A DNA stretch of 51,911 bases from Clostridia bacterium (lineage in GTDB: Bacteria; Bacillota; Clostridia; Christensenellales; Aristaeellaceae), in NCBI GenBank assembly GCA_017481825.1, contig JAFUOR010000096.1, positions 1 through 51,911 of the forward strand, written 5' to 3'. Shown in pieces: positions 8,564-17,575 of the stretch (the first letter of the stretch is position 1; every line of letters begins with the position of its first letter). The position numbers were made by a program, and so were the translations under genes. Below the pieces are notes generated by a model. That model did not search any database. It was not told the origin of the DNA and saw only the letters and a list, made by a program, of their open reading frames with translations.

Positions 8564-9088
8564 TCATTCCTCCCCTTTTGTCAGATCGCTTTTCACTATG
8601 CCGTAGATGCGCACATCATCGTATCCGCCATCCTGACGGGCGTAGTGCTGGCGCATGGTGCCCTCGTGCGTCATACCGGCCTTCTCGCAGACGCGGCAGG
8701 ATGCAGTGTTGTTCTCCCGCACGGAGCAGTAAACGCGGTTGGCCTCCGCCTGCTCCAGCAGATAGCGGATCACGGCGCTTACCGCTTCGGTCATGTAGCC
8801 CTTGCAGCGGTAGTCCGGGCCGATGTCATAGCCCAGCTGGATGTAGCCGTTATAGGGATTGACCTCCCAGCCCTTTATCCGGCCGATGGCATGGCCCTCC
8901 AGGGTGATCGTCCAATGGAAGGCAAAGGGCTTGCTGCCCTCCTCGATCATGGCGGCCACGGTACGCTTGGCCTCATCGACCGTCATGGCAAGGGAATGTG
9001 CCGCAACCAGCTCCCCGGCGTCCGATGGCTGCTGGGGACGCAGGAGCAGCCGCTGCGTGGCGATGGGCTTTGTTCCGATGGGCTTCAT
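8564..9088 (-). CDS. GNAT family N-acetyltransferase (RimJ/RimL-like)
   Basis: 174 residues starting MKPIGTKPIATQRLLLRPQ, the typical opening of RimJ/RimL-type acetyltransferases. The acetyl-CoA pyrophosphate loop reads RCKGYMTEA near 108, and the late block NTASCRVCEKAGM is characteristic of the family. The substrate, whether a protein N-terminus or a small molecule, cannot be inferred. The ATG at 9088 follows AAAGGAGG. It lies 16 bases after the HTH-GpsA fusion and shares its promoter. Confidence 0.85.
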   Translation of the reverse strand: MKPIGTKPIATQRLLLRPQQPSDAGELVAAHSLAMTVDEAKRTVAAMIEEGSKPFAFHWTITLEGHAIGRIKGWEVNPYNGYIQLGYDIGPDYRCKGYMTEAVSAVIRYLLEQAEANRVYCSVRENNTASCRVCEKAGMTHEGTMRQHYARQDGGYDDVRIYGIVKSDLTKGEE

Positions 9089-9104
9089 GACGAGGCCTCC
9101 TTTG

Positions 9105-10325
9105 TCAGAATTCATCCTTTTGGCTGCGGGCAAAGAGCTGCTCAAGGACGCTGCAGGGCGCAACGCCCTCGTAAAGAATGCGGTACACCGCCTCGCAGAT
9201 GGGCAGCTCGACGCCGTAACTCTTGCCGAGATTGCGCAGCGCCCTGACTGTCGCATGGCCCTCCGCCAGCTTCGTGTACGGCAATCCGCGCACGACGCTC
9301 TCTCCATAGGCGCGGTTATGGCTGTGGCACGAAAAGAGCGTCGCCTCGTAATCGCCCAGGTGGCACAGTCCATAAGCAGAGGCTGCGTCGCCGCCCATGG
9401 CTGCAATCAGGCGCGCAATTTCCGCTGTGCCGCGAGCCATCAGCGCCCCCTTGAGACTGGACATATCAACGCCGTCCAGCATGCCCGCTGCAATGCCGAT
9501 AACGTTCTTCGCCGCCGCGCCGATCTCGCTGCCCACAAGGTCACGCCCGTAATAAAACCGGATCAGATCGCTGGAAAAGGCGCGGATCAGCTCCGTCTTG
9601 GTCAGCTCGCTGCCGGAGTCAATCACCATACAGTTCGGCACGCCGCGGGTAAATTCCTCCACATGACCGGGGCCAACCCACACGGCCAGCTGATTGCTGT
9701 GGTCGATCACATCCGACATGACCTGGGAAAGGCGGCGGCCCGTGGCGGCTTCCACGCCCTTCATGCACAGGACGATGGTGCGTCCCCGAAGGGACAGCGC
9801 CTGCATGCGCTCAGCAAGGCTGGACAGGCTCTGGGCCGGGATGGCCACGACGATGATCTCCGCATCCAGCACTGCGGTATCATCCGTGGTGAGAGCGATG
9901 CTTTCCGGCAGGGCGGCGTACTCATTGCTGCGCAGAATCTGCAAAGCGCGGAAGGCCTCGCTGCCTTCCCGGCCAATAAGCGTCACCCGGTGGCCTATGC
10001 GATCCAGATACCAGGCCAGAAAGGTCCCCCAGCGTCCGCCGCCGATAACGGCGATGCGGCGTTCATGCTTGTCCTTTTCCGGACGCACGATCTCCTTGTG
10101 AGCGCGGATGGCGCTCATGTCGGCGCGGAGGATGTCGTTCACCGTCACGCCGTAGAGCTCGCTGAGCTTGAGCAGCTGCTCAATGTCCGGCACCGACGTG
10201 CCCGTTTCCCATTTGCTCACCGCCTGCCGTGAGACGGCCAGCCGTGTCGCCAGCTCATCCTGTGTGATGCGGTAGGCGCGGCGCATTTCCGCCAGAAATC
10301 TGCCAATGGCCTGTTGATCCATCAT
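9105..10325 (-). CDS. Fusion of XRE-type HTH domain with NAD(P)-dependent glycerol-3-phosphate dehydrogenase (GpsA)
   Basis: 406 residues. Residues 6-65 are a Cro/CI-type helix-turn-helix (ITQDELATRLAVSRQAVSKW, then PDIEQLLKLSELYGV). Residues 90-406 are a full GpsA-type dehydrogenase: nucleotide loop GGGRWG at 95-100, CMKGVE with Lys189, GPGHVEE, catalytic Lys273 in AAKNVIGIAAG, GDYEATLFS and SHNRAYG. The catalytic residues appear intact. GpsA makes sn-glycerol-3-phosphate for phospholipids; the DNA-binding half suggests an enzyme that also senses NAD(P)H or glycerol phosphate to regulate genes. GAGGTGA precedes the double ATG (10325 or 10322). It heads an operon with a GNAT and a MazG-like gene. 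Function of the fusion is inference. Confidence 0.88.
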   Translation of the reverse strand: MMDQQAIGRFLAEMRRAYRITQDELATRLAVSRQAVSKWETGTSVPDIEQLLKLSELYGVTVNDILRADMSAIRAHKEIVRPEKDKHERRIAVIGGGRWGTFLAWYLDRIGHRVTLIGREGSEAFRALQILRSNEYAALPESIALTTDDTAVLDAEIIVVAIPAQSLSSLAERMQALSLRGRTIVLCMKGVEAATGRRLSQVMSDVIDHSNQLAVWVGPGHVEEFTRGVPNCMVIDSGSELTKTELIRAFSSDLIRFYYGRDLVGSEIGAAAKNVIGIAAGMLDGVDMSSLKGALMARGTAEIARLIAAMGGDAASAYGLCHLGDYEATLFSCHSHNRAYGESVVRGLPYTKLAEGHATVRALRNLGKSYGVELPICEAVYRILYEGVAPCSVLEQLFARSQKDEF

Positions 10326-10344
10326 GTGCTTCACCTCGGTGACT

Positions 10345-10373
10345 ATGATACCATTGACCCGAAAGGAGGGCAA
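10345..10373 (-). promoter_or_regulatory. Promoter of the HTH-GpsA operon
   Basis: TTGCCC (10368-10373) and TATCAT (10345-10350) on the minus strand with a 17-base spacer. The same two hexamers with the same spacing occur ahead of the TetM-like gene. Just upstream is the 8-base palindrome TTGCGCAA (10400-10407), a possible autoregulatory site for the HTH domain. Confidence 0.7.
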
Positions 10374-10418
10374 GCGTTCCTGCGTTGCATCCAGCGCTTT
10401 TGCGCAACCGGGGATAGC

Positions 10419-10446
10419 GAAAACGCCTCCCGGAATCGAGAGGCGT
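10419..10446 (-). terminator. Rho-independent terminator
   Basis: ACGCCTC (10423-10429) pairs with GAGGCGT (10440-10446); on the minus strand the stem is followed by TTTTCGC. It closes the long transcription unit that ends with the broken GNAT gene and insulates the HTH-GpsA promoter. Confidence 0.75.
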
Positions 10447-10460
10447 GAGGCATAAGCGTC

Positions 10461-10997
10461 CTAAAGGCGGGCTTCATATTCTGCCTTGGTGAGCTTCAAT
10501 TCCAGGATGCGCCACGTTTCTGCACACACCTGGCAGAATTCGTCTTCCTCCAGCTCCACATCCCTGAAACCCGCCGCCTTGTAGCAGTGATAGGCCGGCA
10601 TGTTGTTGTCAAACACGCCCAGCGTGACCTCCTGCGCCTGCATAACCTCAAACGCACACCGGAGTGCCAAACGGAGCATGGCCTTTCCGTATCCCATCCC
10701 CCGTTTTGTATCGTCAACAATGACAAAGCCAAAGCGCAGCGTCTTTTTCTGCGCATCTGTGAAACGCATGATCAGATGACCGACAACGCCGTCCTCATCG
10801 AAGGCTGTCATGGGATAGAAGTTATCCGGCTCAGCACAGTCGCCATTGCAGTCCATGTACTTTCTGTTCATGTCAGCTGCGGTGATCGGAAAGGCGTCGT
10901 ATCGGTCAGGGGTCCAGCGCCTGAAGCTTTCCTCATCCCTTCACCAGGTAACAATGGTCTTGGCGTCACAGGGTTTGTATGGCCTGAGTCTGAGCAT
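10461..10997 (-). pseudogene. GNAT acetyltransferase interrupted by an in-frame TGA
   Basis: A GGAGGGAAT site and ATG at 10997 open a frame reading MLRLRPYKPCDAKTIVTW, then TGA (10941-10943), then RDEESFRRWTPDRYDAFPIT and on, in the same frame, to a normal stop. The continuous product would be 178 codons, standard for a GNAT, with acetyl-CoA loop RGMGYGKAML. The next internal ATG at 10871 has no ribosome site and lacks the first strand and helix of the fold. A single substitution is the simplest cause; sequencing error is possible. UGA recoding is unlikely because neighbouring genes end in TGA. Confidence 0.8.
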
Positions 10998-11024
10998 ATT
11001 CCCTCCTGTATTCCGCAGGCAATG

Positions 11025-12440
11025 TCATTGTTCCTCCAGCGAGAAAATGCGGCTGCCGCAGCGCACGCCCCAGGCATGACCGTTACGGGTGAAGAACTCC
11101 AGGCGGGAGCGCACACGCTGGGGATCCACGGGATCCATGCCAAGGAAGCGCAGCCCGCCGCAGTAGACCAGGCGAAGATCGCGCTTGTTGACGATGGCTC
11201 GAAGGGCGCCCTCCTCCACGCGAACCTGCACGATGGCGGGCACGCCCTCATGGCCCACATAGCGGCCCAGCAGCATCTGCGGATCGGCAAAATCCCGGCC
11301 CACCGGCACAAACCAGCGATGGCAGGTGTCCAGCGGCAGGCCCATCACGGCGTTGTAGAGCGTCCACATGATGTCATCCATGTCCTCGTCGCCGCAGTTG
11401 CACAAAACCGCAAAGCCATAGCCCTTATCCAGCAGCAATCCGCCCTTGGTGGACACACCGTGGAGGCCGCCGGAATGCTCGCAGATGGTGTAGCCGCACT
11501 TGACGCGCTTGTACAGCCCCAATCCGTAGCAGGCGATTTCCTGCGCGGGAATGCCGGGGCCGATCATGGCCTCCACCGCCGCGCGGGGCAGCACCTGCCT
11601 GCCCTCGTGCATGCCGAAATTGGACAGGCAGCGGTAATAGGCCGCCATATCCCGGGCAGTGGACTTCACCATTGCGCAGCCGCGAAATGGCGGCAGGACG
11701 CTCCAGTTGTCATCGCAGATCAGCTCGCCCCCCTCGCGCTCAAACAGGGACGTGATGTTGCCTCCGGAGAGTGCCCGGGCACAGGCGCAGTCGTCATCCA
11801 TGATGGTGCGCGTCATACCGATGGGCTGGAAGATGCGCTCCATGCAGAACTGCTCCAGGGGCATGCCTGCCGCCTGATCCGCCACGTAGGACAATATGGC
11901 ATAACCCTCGTTGGAGTAGGACATGTTCTCGCCCGGCGCGCCTACGGTGGGATACTCGCAATGAGCAATGTAATCGATGATCTGATCGATGGTCGCCATG
12001 GGATTGGGGGCGCTTGCCCGCATGGCGTCAATCCATTCGCCGGAGCGGTTGATGCTGTTGACGGCAATCGACCACTCCAGAGGCTCCATGGGCGGGATGC
12101 CGCTGGTGTGCTGGGCCAGGGTGCGCAGCGTCACGGTATCACGGGGCGCACCCGGCACGGAAAAGGCCGGGAAATATTTGCACACCGGATCATCGTAACT
12201 CAGCCTGCCCTCGCTTTGAAGGATGGCCAGCGCCAGACAGGTGATGGACTTGGACATGGAGGCAATGCCGAACATGGTGTCCATGTCCGTGGGCGTGGAC
12301 AGCGCCGCGTCACGGTAGCCGTAGGCCTTCTCGAAGACCGTGCCTTCCGGCCCTTTCACGCACACCGTCACGCCGGGCAGGCGCTCCTTCCGGATCAGGT
12401 ATTGCACGCGTTCGTCAAGTGCTTTGGTATCAAGCAGCAT
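11025..12440 (-). CDS. Serine hydrolase of the class C beta-lactamase / penicillin-binding-protein-like family
   Basis: 471 residues with no signal peptide, so probably cytoplasmic. It has the three active-site elements of the family: SMSK at 61-64 (nucleophile S61 and K64), YSN at 175-177 and HSG at 322-324. A domain of about 110 residues follows the catalytic core. Relatives include D-aminopeptidases, DD-peptidases and esterases. Next to an LD-carboxypeptidase and a D-aminopeptidase, a D-amino-acid amidase or peptidase role is more likely than antibiotic hydrolysis. It starts 12 bases after ldcA, with GGAGA ahead of the ATG. Confidence 0.85.
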   Translation of the reverse strand: MLLDTKALDERVQYLIRKERLPGVTVCVKGPEGTVFEKAYGYRDAALSTPTDMDTMFGIASMSKSITCLALAILQSEGRLSYDDPVCKYFPAFSVPGAPRDTVTLRTLAQHTSGIPPMEPLEWSIAVNSINRSGEWIDAMRASAPNPMATIDQIIDYIAHCEYPTVGAPGENMSYSNEGYAILSYVADQAAGMPLEQFCMERIFQPIGMTRTIMDDDCACARALSGGNITSLFEREGGELICDDNWSVLPPFRGCAMVKSTARDMAAYYRCLSNFGMHEGRQVLPRAAVEAMIGPGIPAQEIACYGLGLYKRVKCGYTICEHSGGLHGVSTKGGLLLDKGYGFAVLCNCGDEDMDDIMWTLYNAVMGLPLDTCHRWFVPVGRDFADPQMLLGRYVGHEGVPAIVQVRVEEGALRAIVNKRDLRLVYCGGLRFLGMDPVDPQRVRSRLEFFTRNGHAWGVRCGSRIFSLEEQ

Positions 12441-12452
12441 GTGTATGTCTCC

Positions 12453-13391
12453 TTACTCCGTCACGGCACTTTCCAGCACGGTGAGGGTGCAGTTATCCGC
12501 ATCCATGCGGCACCTGACGCCAAAGGGCAGCGTCAGTTTAGGTGAGCAGTGTCCGCAGCGCAGACCCGTGAAGATGGGCTTGCCGCAAGGCTTGACCACA
12601 TCGTTGATGATCTCCTCCAGCGTACAGCCGAATTCCGGGTATTCGATGGGGCAATCGGCAAAATCGCCGAAGACCACGCCGGCGCACCTGTCAAACATGC
12701 CCGCCAGGCGCATTTGGGTCAGCATACGATCCAGGCAATAGGTGCGCTCGCCGATATCCTCGATGAAAATGATGCGGTCTGTGGTATCCAACTCCCAGGG
12801 CGTGCCCAGAGACGCAGCGATCAGCGTCAGATTGCCGCCAACCAGCTGGCCCTCCGCCTGACCGGGATTGACCGTAGCCTTGGAATATTCCGGCGGGTTG
12901 AGGAGTTCCCCTACCGGCTCGGCATGCATGAGGGCGCGGTACATGGATGTGCGTGAGAAATCATCCAGGGGCTTGTCCGACCAGTTAGAGGCCGCCATGG
13001 GGCCATGGAAGGTGACCAGATTGCACCGCTGCAGCATGGCGATGTGCATGGCGGTGATGTCCGAAAAGCCCACGAAGATTTTGGGGTGCGCCGCAATGGC
13101 CCCATAATCGAGCTGATCGAGAATGCGCATGGTGCCATAGCCGCCGCGCAGGCAAATGATGGCGTCCACCTCATCATCCAGGAACATGGTGTTGACATCC
13201 CGGGCACGGATTTCATCCGAGCCGGACAGATAGCCATAGCGTGCGCCGCAGCTCTCGCCCAGCTTCACCTTGAAGCCCATGCGTTCTGTCTCCGCCACAG
13301 CGCGTTCAATCGCGCCCGGCGTGCGGACAGCCCCGGAGGGCGCGATCAGGCCGACGGTATCGCCGAATTTCAGTTTCTTTCCATACAGCAT
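12453..13391 (-). CDS. ldcA: LD-carboxypeptidase (muramoyltetrapeptide carboxypeptidase), family S66
   Basis: 312 residues, typical length. The catalytic triad is visible: Ser110 in GFSDIT, Glu211 in IEDIGE and His281 in CGHCSPK; IICLRGGYGTMRI is also diagnostic. The enzyme removes the terminal D-Ala from murein tetrapeptides in the cytoplasm during cell-wall recycling. It lies in a run of five genes separated by 12-16 bases, all concerned with D-amino-acid or peptide hydrolysis; its Bacillus counterpart YkfA also sits in a dpp operon. Confidence 0.93.
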   Translation of the reverse strand: MLYGKKLKFGDTVGLIAPSGAVRTPGAIERAVAETERMGFKVKLGESCGARYGYLSGSDEIRARDVNTMFLDDEVDAIICLRGGYGTMRILDQLDYGAIAAHPKIFVGFSDITAMHIAMLQRCNLVTFHGPMAASNWSDKPLDDFSRTSMYRALMHAEPVGELLNPPEYSKATVNPGQAEGQLVGGNLTLIAASLGTPWELDTTDRIIFIEDIGERTYCLDRMLTQMRLAGMFDRCAGVVFGDFADCPIEYPEFGCTLEEIINDVVKPCGKPIFTGLRCGHCSPKLTLPFGVRCRMDADNCTLTVLESAVTE

Positions 13392-13404
13392 CGGATTTCT
13401 CTCC

Positions 13405-14205
13405 TTACAGCACCCAGTGGAAGAACTTCAGGCAGTCCATCCAGTCGTCGGAATCATAGGCGACAGTCTTTTCGTCTACCTGAGTCGCACCGGGATAGAA
13501 GCCTCCGTCGTAGGCGCGATAGTGCTCACGGAAGTTGATCTCCACATGGAAGTGCTCCGGCAGGGGGAACATGCACTGCGCTCCGTCCTTTTGCACAGCC
13601 TTTTCAACCGTCTGACGAATGCGGCGCACCGCTACGTCGGGATGGATGGACATGGAGCCGTTGCCCGTGCCTTCGCTGACAGGGACAGTCTCAATGTTGG
13701 GGTTGACGGACTGAATCCACTCGCACAGCCCGCGATCACCGCACACGCAGTACACCGGAACACCGACATAGGCCGCGGTGAGGCAGTTCATCATCAGCTC
13801 GGAGGCGATGGTGCCGTTAATCTTGACGAAGTTGTTCTGGCGGTTCATGGTGTGGGACAGCGGATTACAGTTGGTGCCCGCCGCACTGTGATAACCGGTG
13901 AACACCACGCCGGAGAAAGTTTGGTCCAGGCCGAACATCATCGAATAGGGATGGCGGGACCAGGCACGGAAGATGCGCGCTTGCTCCGGAAGCATAGTGG
14001 GGTCGATGTTGCGGCCAGAATCATGCGCATCCTTGACCAGCACGTCCTCATAGCCGGCATTCAGCGCACCCTCGCAGGCTGCGGCGACCTCGCGGGTCAT
14101 CTGGCGCGCAAAGTGGGGGTAAAGGGTCTTGCCCTGTTCGGTTTCATCCCAGTGGGTCACGCCGGTGGTGCCTTCCAGATCGGCGGAAATAAACAGCTTC
14201 TTCAT
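13405..14205 (-). CDS. dppA: D-aminopeptidase DppA family (M55)
   Basis: 266 residues. Zinc-binding positions of the family are recognisable: D9 and E11 in SADLEG, H61 in KDAHDSGRN and H106 in TGYHSAAGT, with candidate catalytic H118 in PLSHTMN. The family forms a cytoplasmic decamer that removes N-terminal D-Ala or D-amino acids from peptides. It sits between the M20 amidohydrolase and ldcA, as part of an apparent D-peptide degradation operon. Confidence 0.92.
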   Translation of the reverse strand: MKKLFISADLEGTTGVTHWDETEQGKTLYPHFARQMTREVAAACEGALNAGYEDVLVKDAHDSGRNIDPTMLPEQARIFRAWSRHPYSMMFGLDQTFSGVVFTGYHSAAGTNCNPLSHTMNRQNNFVKINGTIASELMMNCLTAAYVGVPVYCVCGDRGLCEWIQSVNPNIETVPVSEGTGNGSMSIHPDVAVRRIRQTVEKAVQKDGAQCMFPLPEHFHVEINFREHYRAYDGGFYPGATQVDEKTVAYDSDDWMDCLKFFHWVL

Positions 14206-14221
14206 GGGGATACCTCCTGTA

Positions 14222-15391
14222 TCATTGATCCAGCACCAGCGCGACGTGCATCAGTGCGCCGATGGTCAGACAACTTTCGTCAATGCGGAAATCCCTGCTG
14301 TGCAGGGGCGGCGCGGGCATCCATTCCGGCGCAACGCAGCCGATGTGGAAAAACGCACCCGGCGCGCAGTCGCTGAAAAAGGAGAAGTCCTCACCACCCA
14401 TGCTGGGCGCAGGCTTATCCACAACATGATCCGCCCCCAAGAGGCGGCCAGCCACGCGCTTGATACGGGCTGCTTCGCCCTCATCGTTGACCAGCGCCGC
14501 ATAACCGGGGGTGATGTTTACCTCCGCCATGCAGCCCATGGCCGAGGCAACACCCGAGGCGATCTCAGCGATGCGCAGCTTCATCATCGCACGCAGCTCG
14601 GCGTTGGCCGTGCGGAGCGTACCGCGCATGCGCACCTCGTCGCAGATGATGTTCTGCGCCGTTCCGCCCTCGATTTTGCCGATGGTCAGCACCGCGCTCT
14701 GCAGGGGCGACACATTGCGGGAAACAAGGCTCTGCAGGGCGGAAATCACCTGCGCCGCGCAGACGATGGCATCCGTCCCCTGCTCGGGATACGCGCCATG
14801 ACCGGACTTGCCTCGGATGGTCAGCTGCACCGTATCCGTCGAGGCGTTGAGCGTACCGGCACGGGTCTCCACCATGCCCACGGGCAGATGGGGCATCACA
14901 TGCAGGCCATAGACGCGGTCAACATGCGGATTCTCCATCGCACCGGATTGCACCATGGGCTGCGCGCCGCCGTCGGTCTCCTCGGCAGGCTGGAAGAGGA
15001 GCTTCACTCTGCCGTGAAGCTGATCGCGCAATCCCCAGAGCACCTTGGCTGCGCCCAGGGCCATGGCCGTATGCGCATCATGACCGCAGGCGTGCATCAT
15101 ACCCTCATGCTCCGAGCGGAAGGGGCAGCCCTCCGGCTCCACCAGAGGCAGCGCGTCCATATCGGCACGAAGGGCGACGGTTTCGCCGGGGTGTGCTCCC
15201 TCGATCAGGCCAATGACCCAGGTGCGTTCCGTGGTATAGGGAATGCCGATCTCCTTCAGCGCATCCATAACGGCCCGTTGGGTCTTGAACTCCTGAAAGC
15301 CGCCCTCCGGGATGCGGTGAAGCCTGCGGCGCATGGCGATGATCCAGTCCTTTTCGGCCTCTACCAGCGCTTTGAGCTGTTGATCGTCCAT
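14222..15391 (-). CDS. M20 family amidohydrolase (N-acyl-amino-acid amidohydrolase / aminoacylase-like)
   Basis: 389 residues of the M20D group. Metal-binding landmarks include RADMDALP, MMHACGHDAHTAM, the QPAEE motif and a late PSMGGEDFSFF. A bacterial exopeptidase dimerisation domain occupies roughly 185-295. Such enzymes cleave N-acyl, N-acetyl or short peptide bonds in the cytoplasm. Context with racemase and D-peptidases suggests processing of imported peptides or acetylated amino acids; hippurate or N-acetyl-diaminopimelate hydrolysis cannot be excluded. Confidence 0.88.
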   Translation of the reverse strand: MDDQQLKALVEAEKDWIIAMRRRLHRIPEGGFQEFKTQRAVMDALKEIGIPYTTERTWVIGLIEGAHPGETVALRADMDALPLVEPEGCPFRSEHEGMMHACGHDAHTAMALGAAKVLWGLRDQLHGRVKLLFQPAEETDGGAQPMVQSGAMENPHVDRVYGLHVMPHLPVGMVETRAGTLNASTDTVQLTIRGKSGHGAYPEQGTDAIVCAAQVISALQSLVSRNVSPLQSAVLTIGKIEGGTAQNIICDEVRMRGTLRTANAELRAMMKLRIAEIASGVASAMGCMAEVNITPGYAALVNDEGEAARIKRVAGRLLGADHVVDKPAPSMGGEDFSFFSDCAPGAFFHIGCVAPEWMPAPPLHSRDFRIDESCLTIGALMHVALVLDQ

Positions 15392-15405
15392 GACAGCACC
15401 TCCTG

Positions 15406-16548
15406 TCAGTCCAGACCGTCGATAATCTCGACGACCTGTCCGTTTTCAATGTAGACCCTCGGCACACGCTTGCCCGTGCGCGCAAGGGATTCGTTTCGGT
15501 TGAGATTGGCCCAGGCAGCGTATTCATCCACGCCAATGCCGCCGCCCAGCAGGATGACCTCGTCGCCCTCCTGTGCCTCAGGGATGTCGGTTACGTCCAC
15601 CATCATCTGATCCATGCAGACAAGACCGGCCACCGGAGCGCGCTTGCCGCGAATCTCGACCTCGCCCACGCTGTTCTGACGCGGATATCCGTCGATGTAC
15701 CCGGCGGAAAGCGTAGCGATCACGCTGTCGCGGGCAATGGGATGGGTTTCGTCATAGCCCAGGCATTCCCCGGCGGATACGCGGTGCAGCTGGGCGATGC
15801 GGGTCTTGACCGTCAAGGCCAGCTGACTCTCCTCCGGATGGGCGTAGCCGCGCGGATACACGCCGTAGAGCCATGCACCCGTACGCACCGCATCCATGTG
15901 AGCCTCAGGATAGCGCACCATGCCGATGCTGTCCGCCGCATGCACCATGGGAATGGCGATGCCGCGGGCCTTCAACGCCTTTTGGCAGCCTGTCAGGAGG
16001 GCGATCTGCTGCTGGTCGGCTTCCCTGCAGCGCAGGGCCAGGTGGGTGAAGAGACCCTCCAGCGCCACATGGCCGCTATTCTGGATGCGCGCGATCTCAC
16101 CGGCGGCTTCCTCCGGCTCAAAGCCGATGCGGTTGAGTCCGGTTTCCAGCTTGATATGCACACGAGCCATGCATCCGGCAGCCTGCGCAGCGCAAACCAC
16201 CATATCGGCATAGCGCCGTGAAAACACGGTGAGCAGCATCCCCTCGCGGATGGCACTGACCAGCTGCTTTTCGCCGCACAGGCCGAGGATGAGCACCTGA
16301 CACGCAGGCAGCACACGGCGAATCTGCGCCGCCTCATTGTAGGATGCGACGGCAAAGAACTGTGCGCCTTCCTGCCACAGGCGCATGGCGACCATCGGTG
16401 CACCAAGGCCGTATGCATCGGCCTTCAGGACGCAGATCAGCTGCGTGCTGCCTGATAGATGGGCGCGGGCAGTGCGGTAATTCGCCGCCAGGCGGGACAG
16501 ATCAACCTCCGCCCAGCAGCGGGAAACCGCTTCTTCATAGGAGACCAT
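15406..16548 (-). CDS. alr: Alanine racemase
   Basis: 380 residues. The PLP lysine is K42 in VLKADAYGLG and the second catalytic base is Y265 in CLGYDETH, the same number as in the Geobacillus enzyme. It interconverts L- and D-alanine; here it can return D-Ala released from wall peptides to metabolism or supply wall synthesis. The start at 16548 follows GGGGAGCG; the longer frame overlaps a hairpin. Only 29 bases separate the start from that hairpin, too few for a private promoter downstream of it. Confidence 0.93.
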   Translation of the reverse strand: MVSYEEAVSRCWAEVDLSRLAANYRTARAHLSGSTQLICVLKADAYGLGAPMVAMRLWQEGAQFFAVASYNEAAQIRRVLPACQVLILGLCGEKQLVSAIREGMLLTVFSRRYADMVVCAAQAAGCMARVHIKLETGLNRIGFEPEEAAGEIARIQNSGHVALEGLFTHLALRCREADQQQIALLTGCQKALKARGIAIPMVHAADSIGMVRYPEAHMDAVRTGAWLYGVYPRGYAHPEESQLALTVKTRIAQLHRVSAGECLGYDETHPIARDSVIATLSAGYIDGYPRQNSVGEVEIRGKRAPVAGLVCMDQMMVDVTDIPEAQEGDEVILLGGGIGVDEYAAWANLNRNESLARTGKRVPRVYIENGQVVEIIDGLD

Positions 16549-16577
16549 ACGCTCCCCTTCTTTCCATGCATGCAGAA

Positions 16578-16610
16578 GGGATCGCCAGGGCGTGAACCCA
16601 TGGCGATCCC
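16578..16610 (-). terminator. Strong hairpin between opp genes and alr (terminator or attenuator)
   Basis: GGGATCGCCA (16578-16587) pairs with TGGCGATCCC (16601-16610), extended inside by GGG/CCC with one bulged base. No convincing T-run follows on either strand (minus: TTCTGCATG). It may reduce read-through from the transporter operon into alr or stabilise an mRNA end rather than fully terminate. Confidence 0.6.
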
Positions 16611-16639
16611 TCATGCGCAATCAAATTTCAGGTACCAGA

Positions 16640-17575
16640 TCACGCGTTGAGGATCTTGCGGTACTGATCGATTTCCTTCGTGTTGCCCCAGACCATGTGG
16701 CCTTCCTCGACCTCAATCCACTGGGGCTTGTCGGTGGTATAATCGTGCTGGTCAGGGTCGTAGACCTCAAGCCGCTTGTTCTTTTCCCGGGCCGGATCAG
16801 GCAGCGGGATGGCAGAGAGCAGCGCCCGCGTGTAGGGGTGCAGCGGATGGGCAAAGAGCTTCTCCGTTTCCGCCAGCTCCACCAGAACGCCCTTGTGAAT
16901 AACAGCGATGCGGTCGCAGATGAAACGCATGACCGACAAATCGTGGGAGATGAACAGGTAGGTCAGGGCACGCTCCTTCTGCAGCTCGCTGAGCAGGTTG
17001 AGCACCTGCGCGCGGATAGACACATCCAGGGCGGAGATGGGCTCGTCGGCGATGATGAATTCCGGCTGCATAATCAGCGCGCGGGCCACGCCGATGCGCT
17101 GGCGCTGTCCGCCGGAGAATTCATGGGGGAAGCGGCTGGCGAATTCCGGCAGCAAACCGACCTCCATCAGCGCCTTCTCCACCCTGCGCTTGCGTTCCTC
17201 CTCCGTTACATGGCCGCCGCTGTACAGGCCTTCGGAGACGATGTAGTCCACCTTGGCGCGCTCATTCAGGGAAGCCATGGGATCCTGGAAGATCATCTGA
17301 ATCTGGCGCGTGACCTGACGATCCAGCTGCTTGCTGATCTTGCCGTTGATCCTTTCGCCCTTAAAGATGACCTCACCTGCCGTGGTGGGATTGATGCGGG
17401 CAATCGCACGGCCGATGGTAGTCTTGCCGGAGCCGCTCTCGCCCACCAGACCAAAGGTTTCACCCTTGTAGATATCAAAACTGACGTTGTTGACGGCCTT
17501 GAAACGGTTGCTGCGCTTGCCAAAGCAAACGTCCATGTTCTTGACCGACAGAAGGATCTCCTTGTGATCAGTCAT
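16640..17575 (-). CDS. oppF: Oligopeptide ABC transporter ATP-binding protein (OppF/DppF type)
   Basis: 311-residue ABC ATPase: Walker [10 protein letters not shown] near 46, Q-loop in [11 protein letters not shown], signature FSGGQRQR, Walker B FIIADEP, H-loop ISHDLS, and the C-terminal peptide-transporter extension ([16 protein letters not shown]). It energises peptide import together with OppD at the cytoplasmic face. Its ATG overlaps the last eight bases of oppD. Peptide rather than nickel specificity is inferred from neighbours. Confidence 0.92.
   Translation of the reverse strand: MTDHKEILLSVKNMDVCFGKRSNRFKAVNNVSFDIYKGETFGLVGESGSGKTTIGRAIARINPTTAGEVIFKGERINGKISKQLDRQVTRQIQMIFQDPMASLNERAKVDYIVSEGLYSGGHVTEEERKRRVEKALMEVGLLPEFASRFPHEFSGGQRQRIGVARALIMQPEFIIADEPISALDVSIRAQVLNLLSELQKERALTYLFISHDLSVMRFICDRIAVIHKGVLVELAETEKLFAHPLHPYTRALLSAIPLPDPAREKNKRLEVYDPDQHDYTTDKPQWIEVEEGHMVWGNTKEIDQYRKILNA

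Noticed and set aside
10941-10943. UGA recoded as tryptophan
   Set aside because: Many genes here stop at TGA, including ATGA overlaps, and only this GNAT and one remnant contain it in frame.
11025-12440. Beta-lactamase resistance enzyme
   Set aside because: The SxxK/YxN/HxG set is shared with peptidases; no signal peptide and D-peptide enzyme neighbours.
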